Below are positions 51,356 through 60,143 of a DNA stretch of 64,000 nucleotides, piece by piece; position 1 is the first letter of the stretch; every line of letters begins with the position of its first letter. Where the stretch lies: contig NZ_CP043489.1 in NCBI RefSeq assembly GCF_008330945.1, forward strand, positions 4,103,501 through 4,167,500. The letters run 5' to 3'. The position numbers and the translations under genes are program-made. The stretch is from Labrys sp. KNU-23. GTDB lineage: Bacteria > Pseudomonadota > Alphaproteobacteria > Rhizobiales > Labraceae. The notes beneath the pieces are model-generated. The model saw nothing but the letters and a program-made list of their open reading frames with translations. It was not told the origin of the DNA and ran no database searches.

Positions 51356-51943
51356 TTACAGCTTGGCGTAATGCAGCACGGCCACGCCGCAGGGGAAGGG
51401 GCGGGCATCGACGAGCCTGAGCCGCGTCGTTTTGCGAAGCGCGCCGAGGACCGGCTTGCCATTGCCGAGCAGGGCCGGATTGACGATGAAATGGAACTCG
51501 TCGATCAGCCCTGCTTCCACCAGGGACGACACCAGGATGGGACCGCCATAGACGATGATGTCCCTGCCGGGCTCGCGCTTGAGGCGATCGACCTCTTCGG
51601 CGAGGTCCGATCTGGCAATCTCGGTATTGGTCCAGCGCGACGCCGTCAGGGTGCGGCTGAAGACGACCTTGCGCATCTCGCCGATCGCTTTGGCGAAAGC
51701 TGACTGAGGGCTGGCGGAATCCTCCGCAACCGCCTGCCAGTGCTGGTGAAAACCTTCCTCGGCCATCATGCGGCTGAGCAGGATGCAGTCGGAGGAAGCG
51801 GTCAGCTCTTCGTGATGGTGCCTGAGTGCCTCGTCCCAGCCCCAGTCCGGTGCCCAGTTCCACACCATCCAGTCATTGTTGCCGTCATGGCTCGCACTGA
51901 AACCGTCGGCGGAGATCTGCATTTCCAGCTTGAGCTTGCGCAT
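51356..51943 (-). CDS. Dihydrofolate reductase family protein (RibD C-terminal fold)
   Basis: A 195-residue protein with LKLEMQISADGFSASHDGNNDW near the N-terminus and DIIVYGGPILVSSLVEAGLIDEFHFIVNPALLGNGKPVL in the middle, the pattern of the DHFR-like YwjB/RibD family; NADPH-linked reductase activity is inferred. Start ATG 51943. It is transcribed with the SRPBCC and ArsR genes upstream (gap 25 bases), so part of their operon. Confidence 0.88.
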   Translation of the reverse strand: MRKLKLEMQISADGFSASHDGNNDWMVWNWAPDWGWDEALRHHHEELTASSDCILLSRMMAEEGFHQHWQAVAEDSASPQSAFAKAIGEMRKVVFSRTLTASRWTNTEIARSDLAEEVDRLKREPGRDIIVYGGPILVSSLVEAGLIDEFHFIVNPALLGNGKPVLGALRKTTRLRLVDARPFPCGVAVLHYAKL

Positions 51944-51968
51944 GGCGTGGCCTCGCTGTGGGAAAGTT

Positions 51969-52445
51969 TCAGGACGCGATCTCGGCGAGATAGGTATCGA
52001 GCCGATCGAAGCTCTGGTTCCAGCCTTCGCCATGGCCGTCCCGGGAGGCGAGGGAGGTGAAGATGGCCTGGTGAAAGCGCATCAGGGTCTGGCCGCCCTC
52101 ATCCTTGAAGGTGACGGTGACGATGGTCTCGGGGCCGGGATTGCCGTTGTCGCCTTCCCAGGCATGGGTGAAGACGAGGCGAGCCGGAGGCTCCACCGCC
52201 AGATAGGTGCCGCGAACCCAATGATCGCTGCCATCAGGCGCATGCAGACAGGTGCGATAGAAGCCGCCGGGGCGGCAGTCGAACTTGTCGGCTGTTGCGG
52301 TGAAGCCCTTGGGGCCGGGCCAGTGGGCGAGGTGCTGCGGTTCGGTCCAGGCTTTGAACACCAGGTCGCGCGGAGCCTTGAACAGGCGGGTGATGACGAG
52401 CTCGTGCTCGCGGGCCGCCGGAGCGGTGTTGCTGGCGCTAGCCAT
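51969..52445 (-). CDS. SRPBCC/AHSA1 domain protein
   Basis: A 158-residue ligand-binding START-like protein: LVITRLFKAPRDLVFKAWTEPQHLAHWPGPKGF is the AHSA1 N-terminal signature and GWNQSFDRLDTYL the C-terminal helix. Such proteins often form operons with an ArsR regulator and a DGPF or DHFR-like gene, as here. It overlaps the ArsR gene by 8 bases. Confidence 0.9.
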   Translation of the reverse strand: MASASNTAPAAREHELVITRLFKAPRDLVFKAWTEPQHLAHWPGPKGFTATADKFDCRPGGFYRTCLHAPDGSDHWVRGTYLAVEPPARLVFTHAWEGDNGNPGPETIVTVTFKDEGGQTLMRFHQAIFTSLASRDGHGEGWNQSFDRLDTYLAEIAS

Positions 52446-52788
52446 GCTTGTCGTCCTTCTTGTTTCCTCGTGCCTGGAGTTCGGCGAGGTAATCGTCGAG
52501 ACGGTCGAAGCTCTCGTCCCAGAAGCGGCGATAAGGCTGGACCCAGTCGAACGCCTGCCGCAGCGGCTCGGCTTCCAGCCGGCACGGGCGCCATTGCGCC
52601 GTGCGGCCGCGACTGATGAGGCCGGCCTTTTCGAGAACCTTGAGATGCTTGGAGATCGCGGGCTGGGTCAGCGTGAACGGCTCCGACAGCTCCATGACGG
52701 TGGCTTCACCCTGGGATAGCCGGGCCAGGATGGCCCGGCGCGTCGGATCGGCCAGGGCCGAGAAGGTGTCGCTAAGACGGTCGGGCAT
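52438..52788 (-). CDS. ArsR family transcriptional regulator
   Basis: A 116-residue winged-helix repressor: FSALADPTRRAILARLSQGEATVMELSEPFTLTQPAISKHLKVLEKAGLI (residues ~8-58). No cysteine metal-binding motif of the classical ArsR/SmtB type is present, so it is likely an autorepressor answering to an organic ligand. The ATG (52788) immediately follows a 13-bp inverted repeat, which is a good operator candidate. First gene of the ArsR-SRPBCC-DHFR-like operon. Confidence 0.92.
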   Translation of the reverse strand: MPDRLSDTFSALADPTRRAILARLSQGEATVMELSEPFTLTQPAISKHLKVLEKAGLISRGRTAQWRPCRLEAEPLRQAFDWVQPYRRFWDESFDRLDDYLAELQARGNKKDDKHG

Positions 52789-52830
52789 CGTATATAGCCA
52801 TATAGTTAATTAACCTAATGGCTATATACG
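52789..52830. promoter_or_regulatory. Operator candidate of the ArsR-type operon
   Basis: CGTATATAGCCAT (52789-52801) and ATGGCTATATACG (52818-52830) are perfect 13-bp arms, separated by 16 bases that include TTAATTAA. The first arm starts right at the ArsR start codon. Confidence 0.75.
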
Positions 52831-52918
52831 ATTCTTGGCAGGAGAGGTCAAGCGGCAGATTCTATGTCGACTAAGGTGCTGAGGGGTGATGCACGACCTG
52901 AAAAGACCGCGTCCTGCT

Positions 52919-55240
52919 TCAGCCGGCTTTCACCCGCAGCAGTCGGAGGGCATTCATGGTGACCAGCACGGTGGCGCCGGTATCGGCGAGGATGGCCGGC
53001 CACAGGCCGGTGATGCCGGCGATGGTGGTGACCAGGAACACTGCCTTCAATCCGAGCGCTATCGTGATGTTCTGACGGATGTTCGCCATGGTACGGCGCG
53101 AGAGCGAGACCATGCCGGCCACGTCGCTGACGCGCCCATGCAGGACGGCGGCATCGGCCGTCTCCAGGGCGACGTCGGTGCCGCCGCCCATGGCTATGCC
53201 GATATCGGCCGCCGCCAGCGCTGGCGCGTCATTGATGCCGTCGCCGACCTTGGCCACGGTCAGGCCCTGCGCCTTGAGCTCGTTGACGATGCGCTGCTTG
53301 TCCTGCGGCAGCAGTTCGGCATGCACTTCCAGCCCGAGCTTGCTGCCGATCGCCTGGGCCGTGCGGGCATTGTCGCCGGTGAGCATCAGGGTACGCACGC
53401 CGGCCGCACGCAGGGCCGACAGCCCGGCGATGGCGTCCTCGCGCGGCTCGTCGCGCATGGCGATGAGCCCGGCCGGGGCACCGCCCACCAGGAGGACCGA
53501 GACGGTCTTGCCTTCCTGATTGAGGGCTTCGATGCGCGCCGCGATTTCGGCCGGAAGCGTTGCCTGGTCTGCCGCAGCCTTGGGAGAGCCGAGGAACAGG
53601 GCCAGGCCGTCGACGGTGCCGGTCACGCCCTTGCCGCCGAGCGCCTTGGAATCCCTGGCGACGGGCGCCAGGATATTGCGTTCAGCTGCCTTGCCGAGGA
53701 TGGCGGTTGCGAGCGGGTGGCTGGAACCGGCTTCAAGGGCGGCGGCCAGCCGTAACACCTCGGCTTCGTCGCGACCGAGCGGCACGATATCGGTCACCTT
53801 GGGTTTGCCCTCGGTGAGCGTACCTGTTTTGTCGAAGGCGGCGGCGGTGATCTTGCCCACGGTCTCGAGCACCGCGCCGCCCTTCATCAACAGGCCGCGG
53901 CGCGCACCGGCCGAAAGCGAGGCGGCGATGGCGGCCGGTGTTGAGATGACCAGGGCGCAGGGGCAGCCGATCAGAAGGATCGCCAGGCCCTTGTAGATCC
54001 ACTCGTTCCAGGAAGCGCCGCCGATGAGGGGAGGCAGCACTGCCACCAGGGCGGCCACCAGCACGACGCCCGGCGTGTAGTAGCGCGAGAACGAGTCGAT
54101 GAAGCGCTCGGTCGGCGCCTTGCTCTCCTGGGCTTCCTCGACCAGCTTGATCACCCGGGCGATGGTGTTGTCGGCGGCAGCAGCCGTCACGCGAATGCGC
54201 AGTGCGCCGTCGCCATTGACGGTGCCGGCGAAGACAGGATCGTCGGTTTCCTTGCGCTTGGGCGTGCTTTCGCCGGTCACCGGCGCCTCGTCGATGGCGC
54301 TCTCGCCCGAGACGATGACACCGTCGGCCGGAATGCGGTCGCCCGGCCGCACCAGGATGGTGGCGCCGACGACGAGGGCATCGGCCGGCACTTCCTGCGT
54401 GCGGCCGTCCTGTTCGAGAAGAGCGGTCTTGGGCACCAGGCTGGCGAGGGACTGGATGCTGGCGCGGGCCTTGCCGGCCGCGACGCCTTCCAGCAATTCG
54501 CCGACCAGGAACAGGAAGACCACGGCGGCGCCTTCCTCGGCCGCCCCGATGATCACCGCGCCCACGGCGGCGATGGTCATCAGCATCTCGATGGTGAAGG
54601 GCATGCCGTAGCGGGCCGCGACCAGGGCCCGCCGTGCGATCGGGATGAGGCCGACCAGCATGGCGATGTCGAAGGCCCAGACCGCGATCGAAGGAAAGAG
54701 ATGGCCGATACCATAGGCCGCGACCAGCGCGATGCCGGCGGCGATGGTGAGCACGCCCTTGCCCGAACGCCACCAGGGACCGGAAGAAGGGCCGTGATCA
54801 TGGCCATGCAGGCCGGCGAGGGCAGGTGCCTCGCTTTGGGCGCCATGATCATGTTTGCCATGATCGTGTTTGCCGTGGTCGTGGCCGGCATGATCGTCAT
54901 GGTCGTGATCGTGGCCGTGCCCCGCATGAGCATGGTCGTGACCGGAGCAGGCGCCGCGATCATGGTCGTGCTTATGATCGTGAGCTGGCTGCGCTCCCAC
55001 GGTCGCCGGCGCTGCGCTGGCCAGGGGAGAAACCTTGTAGCCGAGGCGGCGGACCCTGTCCTCGACCGCGCCGAGATCCTGGCCGTCGCCATGCTTGACC
55101 GTCATCGTGCCTGCCGTCACCGACACCGAGACGTCCTCCACGCCGGTGACGCCGCGCACGGCCTTGTCGATCTTGCTGGCGCAGGAGGCGCAGTCCATGC
55201 CCTCCACGCGGTAACGGGTCTGGGTCGCAGCGATAGCCAT
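52919..55240 (-). CDS. Zinc/cadmium/lead-exporting P1B-type ATPase (ZntA/CadA family)
   Basis: The 773-residue pump has an N-terminal metal site GMDCASC (Cys17, Cys20), then a histidine-rich linker (residues 87-150, more than twenty His), the transmembrane metal motif CPC in LLIGCPCALVIS, phosphorylation motif DKTGTLTEG, the HP locus in GSSHPLA and GDGINDAPAL. This is a PIB-2 type exporter for Zn2+, Cd2+ or Pb2+. ATG 55240 chosen; the upstream frame to 55285 reads into the promoter. It is divergent from a MerR regulator. Confidence 0.95.
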   Translation of the reverse strand: MAIAATQTRYRVEGMDCASCASKIDKAVRGVTGVEDVSVSVTAGTMTVKHGDGQDLGAVEDRVRRLGYKVSPLASAAPATVGAQPAHDHKHDHDRGACSGHDHAHAGHGHDHDHDDHAGHDHGKHDHGKHDHGAQSEAPALAGLHGHDHGPSSGPWWRSGKGVLTIAAGIALVAAYGIGHLFPSIAVWAFDIAMLVGLIPIARRALVAARYGMPFTIEMLMTIAAVGAVIIGAAEEGAAVVFLFLVGELLEGVAAGKARASIQSLASLVPKTALLEQDGRTQEVPADALVVGATILVRPGDRIPADGVIVSGESAIDEAPVTGESTPKRKETDDPVFAGTVNGDGALRIRVTAAAADNTIARVIKLVEEAQESKAPTERFIDSFSRYYTPGVVLVAALVAVLPPLIGGASWNEWIYKGLAILLIGCPCALVISTPAAIAASLSAGARRGLLMKGGAVLETVGKITAAAFDKTGTLTEGKPKVTDIVPLGRDEAEVLRLAAALEAGSSHPLATAILGKAAERNILAPVARDSKALGGKGVTGTVDGLALFLGSPKAAADQATLPAEIAARIEALNQEGKTVSVLLVGGAPAGLIAMRDEPREDAIAGLSALRAAGVRTLMLTGDNARTAQAIGSKLGLEVHAELLPQDKQRIVNELKAQGLTVAKVGDGINDAPALAAADIGIAMGGGTDVALETADAAVLHGRVSDVAGMVSLSRRTMANIRQNITIALGLKAVFLVTTIAGITGLWPAILADTGATVLVTMNALRLLRVKAG

Positions 55241-55291
55241 TTCGAGTCTCGCATTTCGAATGGGTTGCATCTTCTGCGAAGGCAACTACAT

Positions 55292-55308
55292 CCTCTAGTG
55301 GCTAGAGG
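55292..55308. promoter_or_regulatory. MerR-type operator between the P-type ATPase and its regulator
   Basis: CCTCTAG-TGG-CTAGAGG has perfect 7-bp arms around 3 bases, the size and shape of CadR/ZntR/PbrR operators that sit between the -35 and -10 of the exporter promoter. It lies in the 80-base divergent gap. Confidence 0.7.
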
Positions 55309-55320
55309 AGCAAGCGGAAA

Positions 55321-55749
55321 ATGAAGCTTTCAGGCGTGGCGATCGGCGAGGCGGCCAAGCGCAGCGGCGTCAAGGTGCCGACCATCCGTTACTATGAGCA
55401 GGTGGGCCTGCTGCCGGCGCCGCCGCGCACCGACGGCAACCGGCGTCTCTATGAGGCAGCCGATGTGCGCAGGCTCGCCTTCATCCGCCATGCGCGGGAA
55501 CTCGGCTTCGAGGTCGACGCGATCCGGACCCTGCTCGACCTGCAGGACAATCCCGGCCAGTCCTGCGCGGCGGCCGACGCCATTGCCCAGGCTCGCCTCG
55601 TCGAAGTGGAACAGCGCATTGCCAGCCTGCAGGCGCTGAAAGTTGAGTTGCAGCGCATGGCGGAAGGCTGCCGCCATGGCCGCGTCGACGAATGCCGTGT
55701 GATCGAGATCCTGGCCGACCACGACAAATGCCTGCACGTGCATCACTGA
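55321..55749 (+). CDS. MerR family heavy-metal regulator (CadR/ZntR-like)
   Basis: A 142-residue activator: MerR helix-turn-helix (GEAAKRSGVKVPTIRYYEQVGLLPAPPRTDGNRRLYEAADVRRL, residues ~8-52), a coiled coil, and a metal-binding end with Cys near residue 81 (QSCAAADAI), then CRHGRVDECRVIE and a final DKCLHVHH. The terminal HVHH resembles CadR proteins that sense Cd2+/Zn2+. It should activate the divergent P-type ATPase gene. Confidence 0.92.
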   Translation: MKLSGVAIGEAAKRSGVKVPTIRYYEQVGLLPAPPRTDGNRRLYEAADVRRLAFIRHARELGFEVDAIRTLLDLQDNPGQSCAAADAIAQARLVEVEQRIASLQALKVELQRMAEGCRHGRVDECRVIEILADHDKCLHVHH

Positions 55750-55775
55750 GTGAAACGCATCGTCAAGTCTCGGCG

Positions 55776-56627
55776 TCAGGCGATCAGCTTGTCGCGCAGG
55801 AACGCCGCGAGCTGCCGTGTTGGATTGCTCGTTTCTTGCGCCAGGAATAGGCCGAAATAAGCCGTCAGTGGTGGCGGCAGGCATAGCCGGGTCTCGAGAG
55901 CCTCGCAATCGGCTGGGAGCGTTTCCGGCAGCATCAGGCTGATGCCAAGACCGGCTCTCAGCGCTCCGACCAGCGCCGCGAAGGTGGTGACGTGGCAGGC
56001 GATCGTCCAGGCGATACCGGCCTCGGCGAAGGCGACGGCCGTCCGATCCTGCCAGGTGCAGGATTCCTCGAAGGCGACCAGCGCTACCGGCTCGTCTGCG
56101 GGCAGGTCAATCAGGCGGCTGCCGCCCCACACCAGCCGGCGTGACCAGTGGAAATGCGGTGACGACCCGAAACGGGAGGGGTCGGCGATGACGATATCGC
56201 AGCGCCCGTCCCGCACGGCGAGGTCGAGGTCGGAGCTATGGGCCGTCATCAGGTCGAGCTTGATCCGGGGGTGCTGCTGGCGGAAATCGGCCAACAGCAA
56301 CGGCAGTTGCGTCAGCGCGAGATCCTCGACCAGTCCCAGCCTGATCCTGCCGGCCAATTGCTGGCCCTCGATCTGGCGCCGGGCATCGCTGGTCAGGGCG
56401 AGCAGGCGCCTGGCATAGGCCGCCAGTGTCTCGCCGGCCTGCGTCAGCGAGACGCCGCGCGAGGTCCTGTCGAGCAGTCTGGCACCGAGATCGCTTTCGA
56501 GCCGCTGCAATTGCATGCTGACCGCGGCCTGCGTGCGCGATAGCCGCTCGGCTGCCGCGCTGATCGTCCCGGTTTCAGCGGCCGCAAGCAAAGCTCGCAG
56601 GAGATGGGGATCCAGGTCCCTGGCCAT
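55776..56627 (-). CDS. LysR family transcriptional regulator
   Basis: A 283-residue LysR regulator with winged helix LLRALLAAAETGTISAAAERLSRTQAAVSMQLQRLESDLGARLL (residues ~9-52) and effector domain (GLVEDLALTQLPLLLADF onward). It diverges from the ridA-SDR gene pair; the 92-base gap contains AT-rich sequence with a short ATATTGATATC palindrome. Probably regulates that pair. Inducer unknown. Confidence 0.92.
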   Translation of the reverse strand: MARDLDPHLLRALLAAAETGTISAAAERLSRTQAAVSMQLQRLESDLGARLLDRTSRGVSLTQAGETLAAYARRLLALTSDARRQIEGQQLAGRIRLGLVEDLALTQLPLLLADFRQQHPRIKLDLMTAHSSDLDLAVRDGRCDIVIADPSRFGSSPHFHWSRRLVWGGSRLIDLPADEPVALVAFEESCTWQDRTAVAFAEAGIAWTIACHVTTFAALVGALRAGLGISLMLPETLPADCEALETRLCLPPPLTAYFGLFLAQETSNPTRQLAAFLRDKLIA

Positions 56628-56719
56628 AAATTATCCTGATATTGATATCATCACTATAAGGATACTTTTTAACCGTCCGATCTGGCAAGCCTGCTCCCGC
56701 TGAATTGCAGGAGGCCATC

Positions 56720-57178
56720 ATGCTCGCCACACGGTTTCACGAACTCGGTCTCGCCCCGCCGCGGGTCGCCCGCGCCGATCTGCCATTTGCGCCTTGCGTG
56801 CGTGTCGGCGACATCGTCTACATCTCCGGCCAGATCCCGGAGCGGGGGGAAGAAATTGTCGCGGTCGGCAAGGTCGGCGAGGATGTGAGCCTCGACGAGG
56901 CCCGCATGGCTGCCGAATTATGCGCCGCCAATGTGCTGTTCTGGCTCGACAGGGAGTTGCAGGGGGATCTCGATCGGGTCGTTCGCATCGCCAAGGTCAC
57001 GGTCTATGTCAATGCGGCGCCGGGATTCAGCCAGATCTCGCAGGTAGGCAATGGCGCCTCCGAACTGTTTCTCAAGATCCTCGGATCACGAGGCGAGCAT
57101 GCCCGCTCTGCGCTGGGGATGGCCTCGCTTCCCCTCGGCGTAGCCGTCGAGGTCGATGCCATCGTGCATGTACGCTGA
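56720..57178 (+). CDS. RidA/YjgF family protein
   Basis: A 152-residue protein of the RidA superfamily: VRVGDIVYISGQIP, a LCAANVLFWL helix and a C-terminal GMASLPLGVAVEVDAIVHV. RidA proper deaminates reactive enamines from PLP enzymes using Arg; here the usual catalytic Arg is replaced near GMASLPLGV, so this may be a non-deaminating (Rid4-7-like) member. ATG 56720 follows AGGAGG at 5 bases. It is paired with the SDR gene downstream. Confidence 0.87.
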   Translation: MLATRFHELGLAPPRVARADLPFAPCVRVGDIVYISGQIPERGEEIVAVGKVGEDVSLDEARMAAELCAANVLFWLDRELQGDLDRVVRIAKVTVYVNAAPGFSQISQVGNGASELFLKILGSRGEHARSALGMASLPLGVAVEVDAIVHVR

Positions 57179-57210
57179 TCGGATGATGCGACAAAATATT
57201 GGATGGAAGC

Positions 57211-57999
57211 ATGAATCTCGGAATTGAAGGAAAGCGGGCCCTGGTCCTCGGCGGCAACAAGGGTCTCGGGCTTGGCGTGGCCGCCCGCCTGGCGGCGGAG
57301 GGTGCGATCGTCGCTGCGATCGGTCGTGACGCGGCAGCACTCGAGACGACGGTCGCAGACCTCCGCAGCGTCTCGCCGTCCTCCTTCGGCATTCGTGTCG
57401 ATCTCGAAAATCCCGCTGATGTCGCAGCCATGTTCGAGCGGATCGATCGCGAATGGGGCGGTGTCGACATTCTGCTGCTCAATGGCGGCGGACCGCCGCC
57501 TTTCGACGCCAGCGAAGCGGATGGGGCGCGCTGGCATCGGCAGTTCGATGCTCTCTTCCTGACTGGTCTCGGCATCGCAGCCCATGTCCTGCCGGGTATG
57601 AAGGCAAGGCGCTGGGGCCGCATCCTCGTGGTCTCATCCACAAGCGTGCGCGAGCCGATCAGAGGGCTGACGGCCTCGAACGCCCTGCGGGCGGCGGTGG
57701 CCGGATGGGCAAAGAGCCTGGCCAGCGAGGTGGCGGCCGACGGCATCACCGTCAACCTTCTGCTTGCCGGCCGGCTCGACACCGAACGCACCAAAGTGCT
57801 CGATCGTCTCGATGCCGAGGCGCGCGGCGTCGCGGCCGAGGCGATCGCAGCGGAAAGCCAGTCCGAGGTTCCGATCGGGCGCTACGGCACGTCCGATGAA
57901 TTCGGTGCGGTCGCCGCTTTCCTGGCCAGCGACCTGGCTTCCTATGTCACCGGCGCTGCCATACCGATCGACGGCGGCCTGGCACGGGCGATTCTTTAG
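57211..57999 (+). CDS. Atypical short-chain dehydrogenase/reductase family protein
   Basis: A 262-residue Rossmann protein with cofactor loop GGNKGLGLG (residues 14-22), the LLNGGGPPP segment, Ser142/143 in VVSSTS, and a C-terminal SYVTGAAIPIDGG typical of SDR proteins. The catalytic YxxxK is absent: the expected positions are Leu153 and Asn157 in GLTASNALR. Such SDR-like members may use another mechanism or be binding proteins. Start ATG 57211; TTG 57199 possible. It forms an operon with the RidA-like gene under the LysR regulator. Confidence 0.87.
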   Translation: MNLGIEGKRALVLGGNKGLGLGVAARLAAEGAIVAAIGRDAAALETTVADLRSVSPSSFGIRVDLENPADVAAMFERIDREWGGVDILLLNGGGPPPFDASEADGARWHRQFDALFLTGLGIAAHVLPGMKARRWGRILVVSSTSVREPIRGLTASNALRAAVAGWAKSLASEVAADGITVNLLLAGRLDTERTKVLDRLDAEARGVAAEAIAAESQSEVPIGRYGTSDEFGAVAAFLASDLASYVTGAAIPIDGGLARAIL

Positions 58000-58547
58000 C
58001 TCCCGGCCAACCTCAACCTGTCCCGAGCTTTGGCGAGCGTAGGGCCGCCGGCCGCCACGATCTTGATCTGCGATGTGGTGACGTTTGCGCGCACCAGGCC
58101 TTGAATGAGGCCGGCATCGGGCGTGCTCTTGCTGAAGGAGAAGGTCATCATCACCGCCTCCCTGGATTTGCGTGCGTCGATGAGATGGCCGTTATAAGGC
58201 GTAAGTATCGGCGAACCCTCCATGAGGAGTTGGAGAGCCTGGCGGAGTTTTGCGTTGGTCAGTTTCGGATTGGCCAATATGGCGCGAACGCCGGCGGCGC
58301 TGTTGGCCGGCGTTGTCGCGGTGCCAAGTACCAGGAAACCCGAGCCTCCGCACTCCGGCTTGACGCAGACCAACGCCTTGTCGATATGCGCCCCGGCTGG
58401 GACAAGCCCACTAAAGGATCGTGCCTCGACCCAACCTCGCGATGCCAGGCCTGGGTCGGAAGCAGGCGAAAACGACATGCGACCCGGTGTCCCCGCACAG
58501 GCACCCAGCGCAAGGCAAACCAGAGAAGTACCAAGCAAACGAATCAA
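57996..58547 (-). CDS. Putative lipoprotein of unknown function
   Basis: The product has a lipoprotein signal (IRLLGTSLVCLALGAC) with lipobox LGAC. I chose TTG 58547, with GGGGG 5 bases upstream, giving 183 residues; another TTG at 58565 adds 6. The mature part has a Cys pair in VCVKPECGGSGFLVLG and no recognised domain. It converges with the SDR gene, sharing the last 4 bases. Confidence 0.6.
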   Translation of the reverse strand: MIRLLGTSLVCLALGACAGTPGRMSFSPASDPGLASRGWVEARSFSGLVPAGAHIDKALVCVKPECGGSGFLVLGTATTPANSAAGVRAILANPKLTNAKLRQALQLLMEGSPILTPYNGHLIDARKSREAVMMTFSFSKSTPDAGLIQGLVRANVTTSQIKIVAAGGPTLAKARDRLRLAGS

Positions 58548-58680
58548 GTGAGCCCCCGAACGCAAGAACAGATGATCTGTTCTATTACGGCATCAAGCTA
58601 AGAGAGCAGCGGAAGGCAAGCAAACGATTTTGAGACCGAAGTCGTATCATACCGTGACGATCGACGAAGGAGGAGCAGGG

Positions 58681-59919
58681 CTACTCCGCCGCGATCGGAA
58701 TGCTCACGCCGGGCTCTTCCTCGAACGGGGTTTCCAGCTCGACGAAACGGTCAGGGAAGAAGCCGTTGAAATGGGTGCGCAGGCCGAGCGAATAGGCGCC
58801 GATATGGCCGATCTCGATCCAGTCGCCGGTGTCGACAGTCTCGGGCAGATAGAAGGGCCGGGTCAGGATGTCGACGGAATCGCAGGTCGCGCCGCAGATG
58901 CGGAACGGCAAGAGCTTGTCGGGTGAGCCATTGCGGCGTTTGCGGGCGGGATCCGGGATGAAGCGGGTGGGCAGCAGCAGCTTGCCCGTCCATGAATCGG
59001 AGAGCGAGGCCCAGACGCCGTCATTGATGTAGAGACGCTGGCCCTTCTTGAGCAGCACGCGCACCATCACCGACAGGCAGCGCGCCACGATCACGCGGCC
59101 GGGTTCGGCCACCAGCGGCAGGTCATCCAGCTTCCAGTCGGCGATATCGGCGCCGATCTGGCGCATCAGGGCCTCGGTCGTCGGCGTGCCCTGGTTCGAG
59201 CCCTTCTTCTTGGGATCCACGCCATATTGCGCCGGAAAGCCGCCGCCGATATCGAGGCTGACGATATCCTCCTTGATGCGCGAGCGTACCCAGGCAACGG
59301 AAGCGAGCGCCCGCTCATAGGTCTCGGGATCCTCGACCTGGGAGCCGACATGGAAGGCGATGCCGGTCTTGAAGCCGATGCCGGCCATGCGGTCGAGCAG
59401 TTCGACGGCATGGGTCGGTGTGGCGCCGAACTTCTTGGAGAGTTCGTAGGCCGCTGCGCCCTTGGTGGCGAGGCGCAGGAACAGCGTGATCTCCTCGGGC
59501 GGAATATCGAGGGCGCGCACGATGCGCAGGATCTTGGCGACTTCGTCCTCATGGTCGAGCGAGAGCTCGCGGATGCCATAGGTCTCCAGCGCCAGCCGGA
59601 TATGGGACTGGGCCTTGACCGGGTGCATATAGAGAAGTTCGCAGTTCGGCGACGCGGCCCGCGCCGCCTCGAATTCGGCGGGGCTTGCCACGTCGAAGGA
59701 GGTGATGCCGGCCTCGGCCAGCACCTCGAGGATCATCGGCTCGCCATTGGTCTTCACGGCATAGGCGGTCTTGCCGGGAAACTGCGCCATGAATTCGCGC
59801 GCATCGGCCGCCAGGACCTGCGGACGGAAACCATAGACCGGCTCGTCCGGACGGAGCGCCAGCGCAGCTTCGCGGGCGGTGGTGAATTTCTGCATGGCCG
59901 AATCGACGCCCCGTTTCAT
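58681..59919 (-). CDS. Ornithine/lysine decarboxylase, PLP-dependent fold III
   Basis: The 412-residue enzyme decarboxylates ornithine (to putrescine) or lysine (to cadaverine). The PLP Lys56 is in AVKTNGE, with HVGSQ, GGGFPAQYG, AEPGR and the active-site Cys/Asp in CGATCDSVDI, matching eukaryote-type ornithine decarboxylases found in alphaproteobacteria. Start ATG 59919 used; ATG 59895 is 8 codons shorter. It is near a putrescine-type binding protein and the agmatine route, giving two ways to putrescine. Confidence 0.93.
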   Translation of the reverse strand: MKRGVDSAMQKFTTAREAALALRPDEPVYGFRPQVLAADAREFMAQFPGKTAYAVKTNGEPMILEVLAEAGITSFDVASPAEFEAARAASPNCELLYMHPVKAQSHIRLALETYGIRELSLDHEDEVAKILRIVRALDIPPEEITLFLRLATKGAAAYELSKKFGATPTHAVELLDRMAGIGFKTGIAFHVGSQVEDPETYERALASVAWVRSRIKEDIVSLDIGGGFPAQYGVDPKKKGSNQGTPTTEALMRQIGADIADWKLDDLPLVAEPGRVIVARCLSVMVRVLLKKGQRLYINDGVWASLSDSWTGKLLLPTRFIPDPARKRRNGSPDKLLPFRICGATCDSVDILTRPFYLPETVDTGDWIEIGHIGAYSLGLRTHFNGFFPDRFVELETPFEEEPGVSIPIAAE

Positions 59920-60143
59920 GATCCGTGTTTAAGCCTGTTCACGGCTGCTGCAAAACAACCGCGTTTCCTGACAGAAATGTGACGGGCGAGGGTGGTGGCG
60001 TCATCTTGGGGCGGCGGCCGGCCAAACGGCCGCAGGGCGCTGCCGGCCGCAAGCGATTGCGGCTCGGTAGTGCGGCTTGGCGCTTGACGGCCGGCCTCGG
60101 CGCGGACAGATTCGCATGAGTTGCTGATTTAAGGATTCTCATC
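59920..60143. other. Divergent intergenic region, palindromic but unassigned
   Basis: A GC-rich segment (about 60015-60060) has GGCGGCCGGCC-AAAC-GGCCGC and GCCGGCCGC palindromes. In some alphaproteobacteria an RNA leader (speF motif) precedes ornithine decarboxylase; I cannot confirm it by eye here. Confidence 0.35.
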
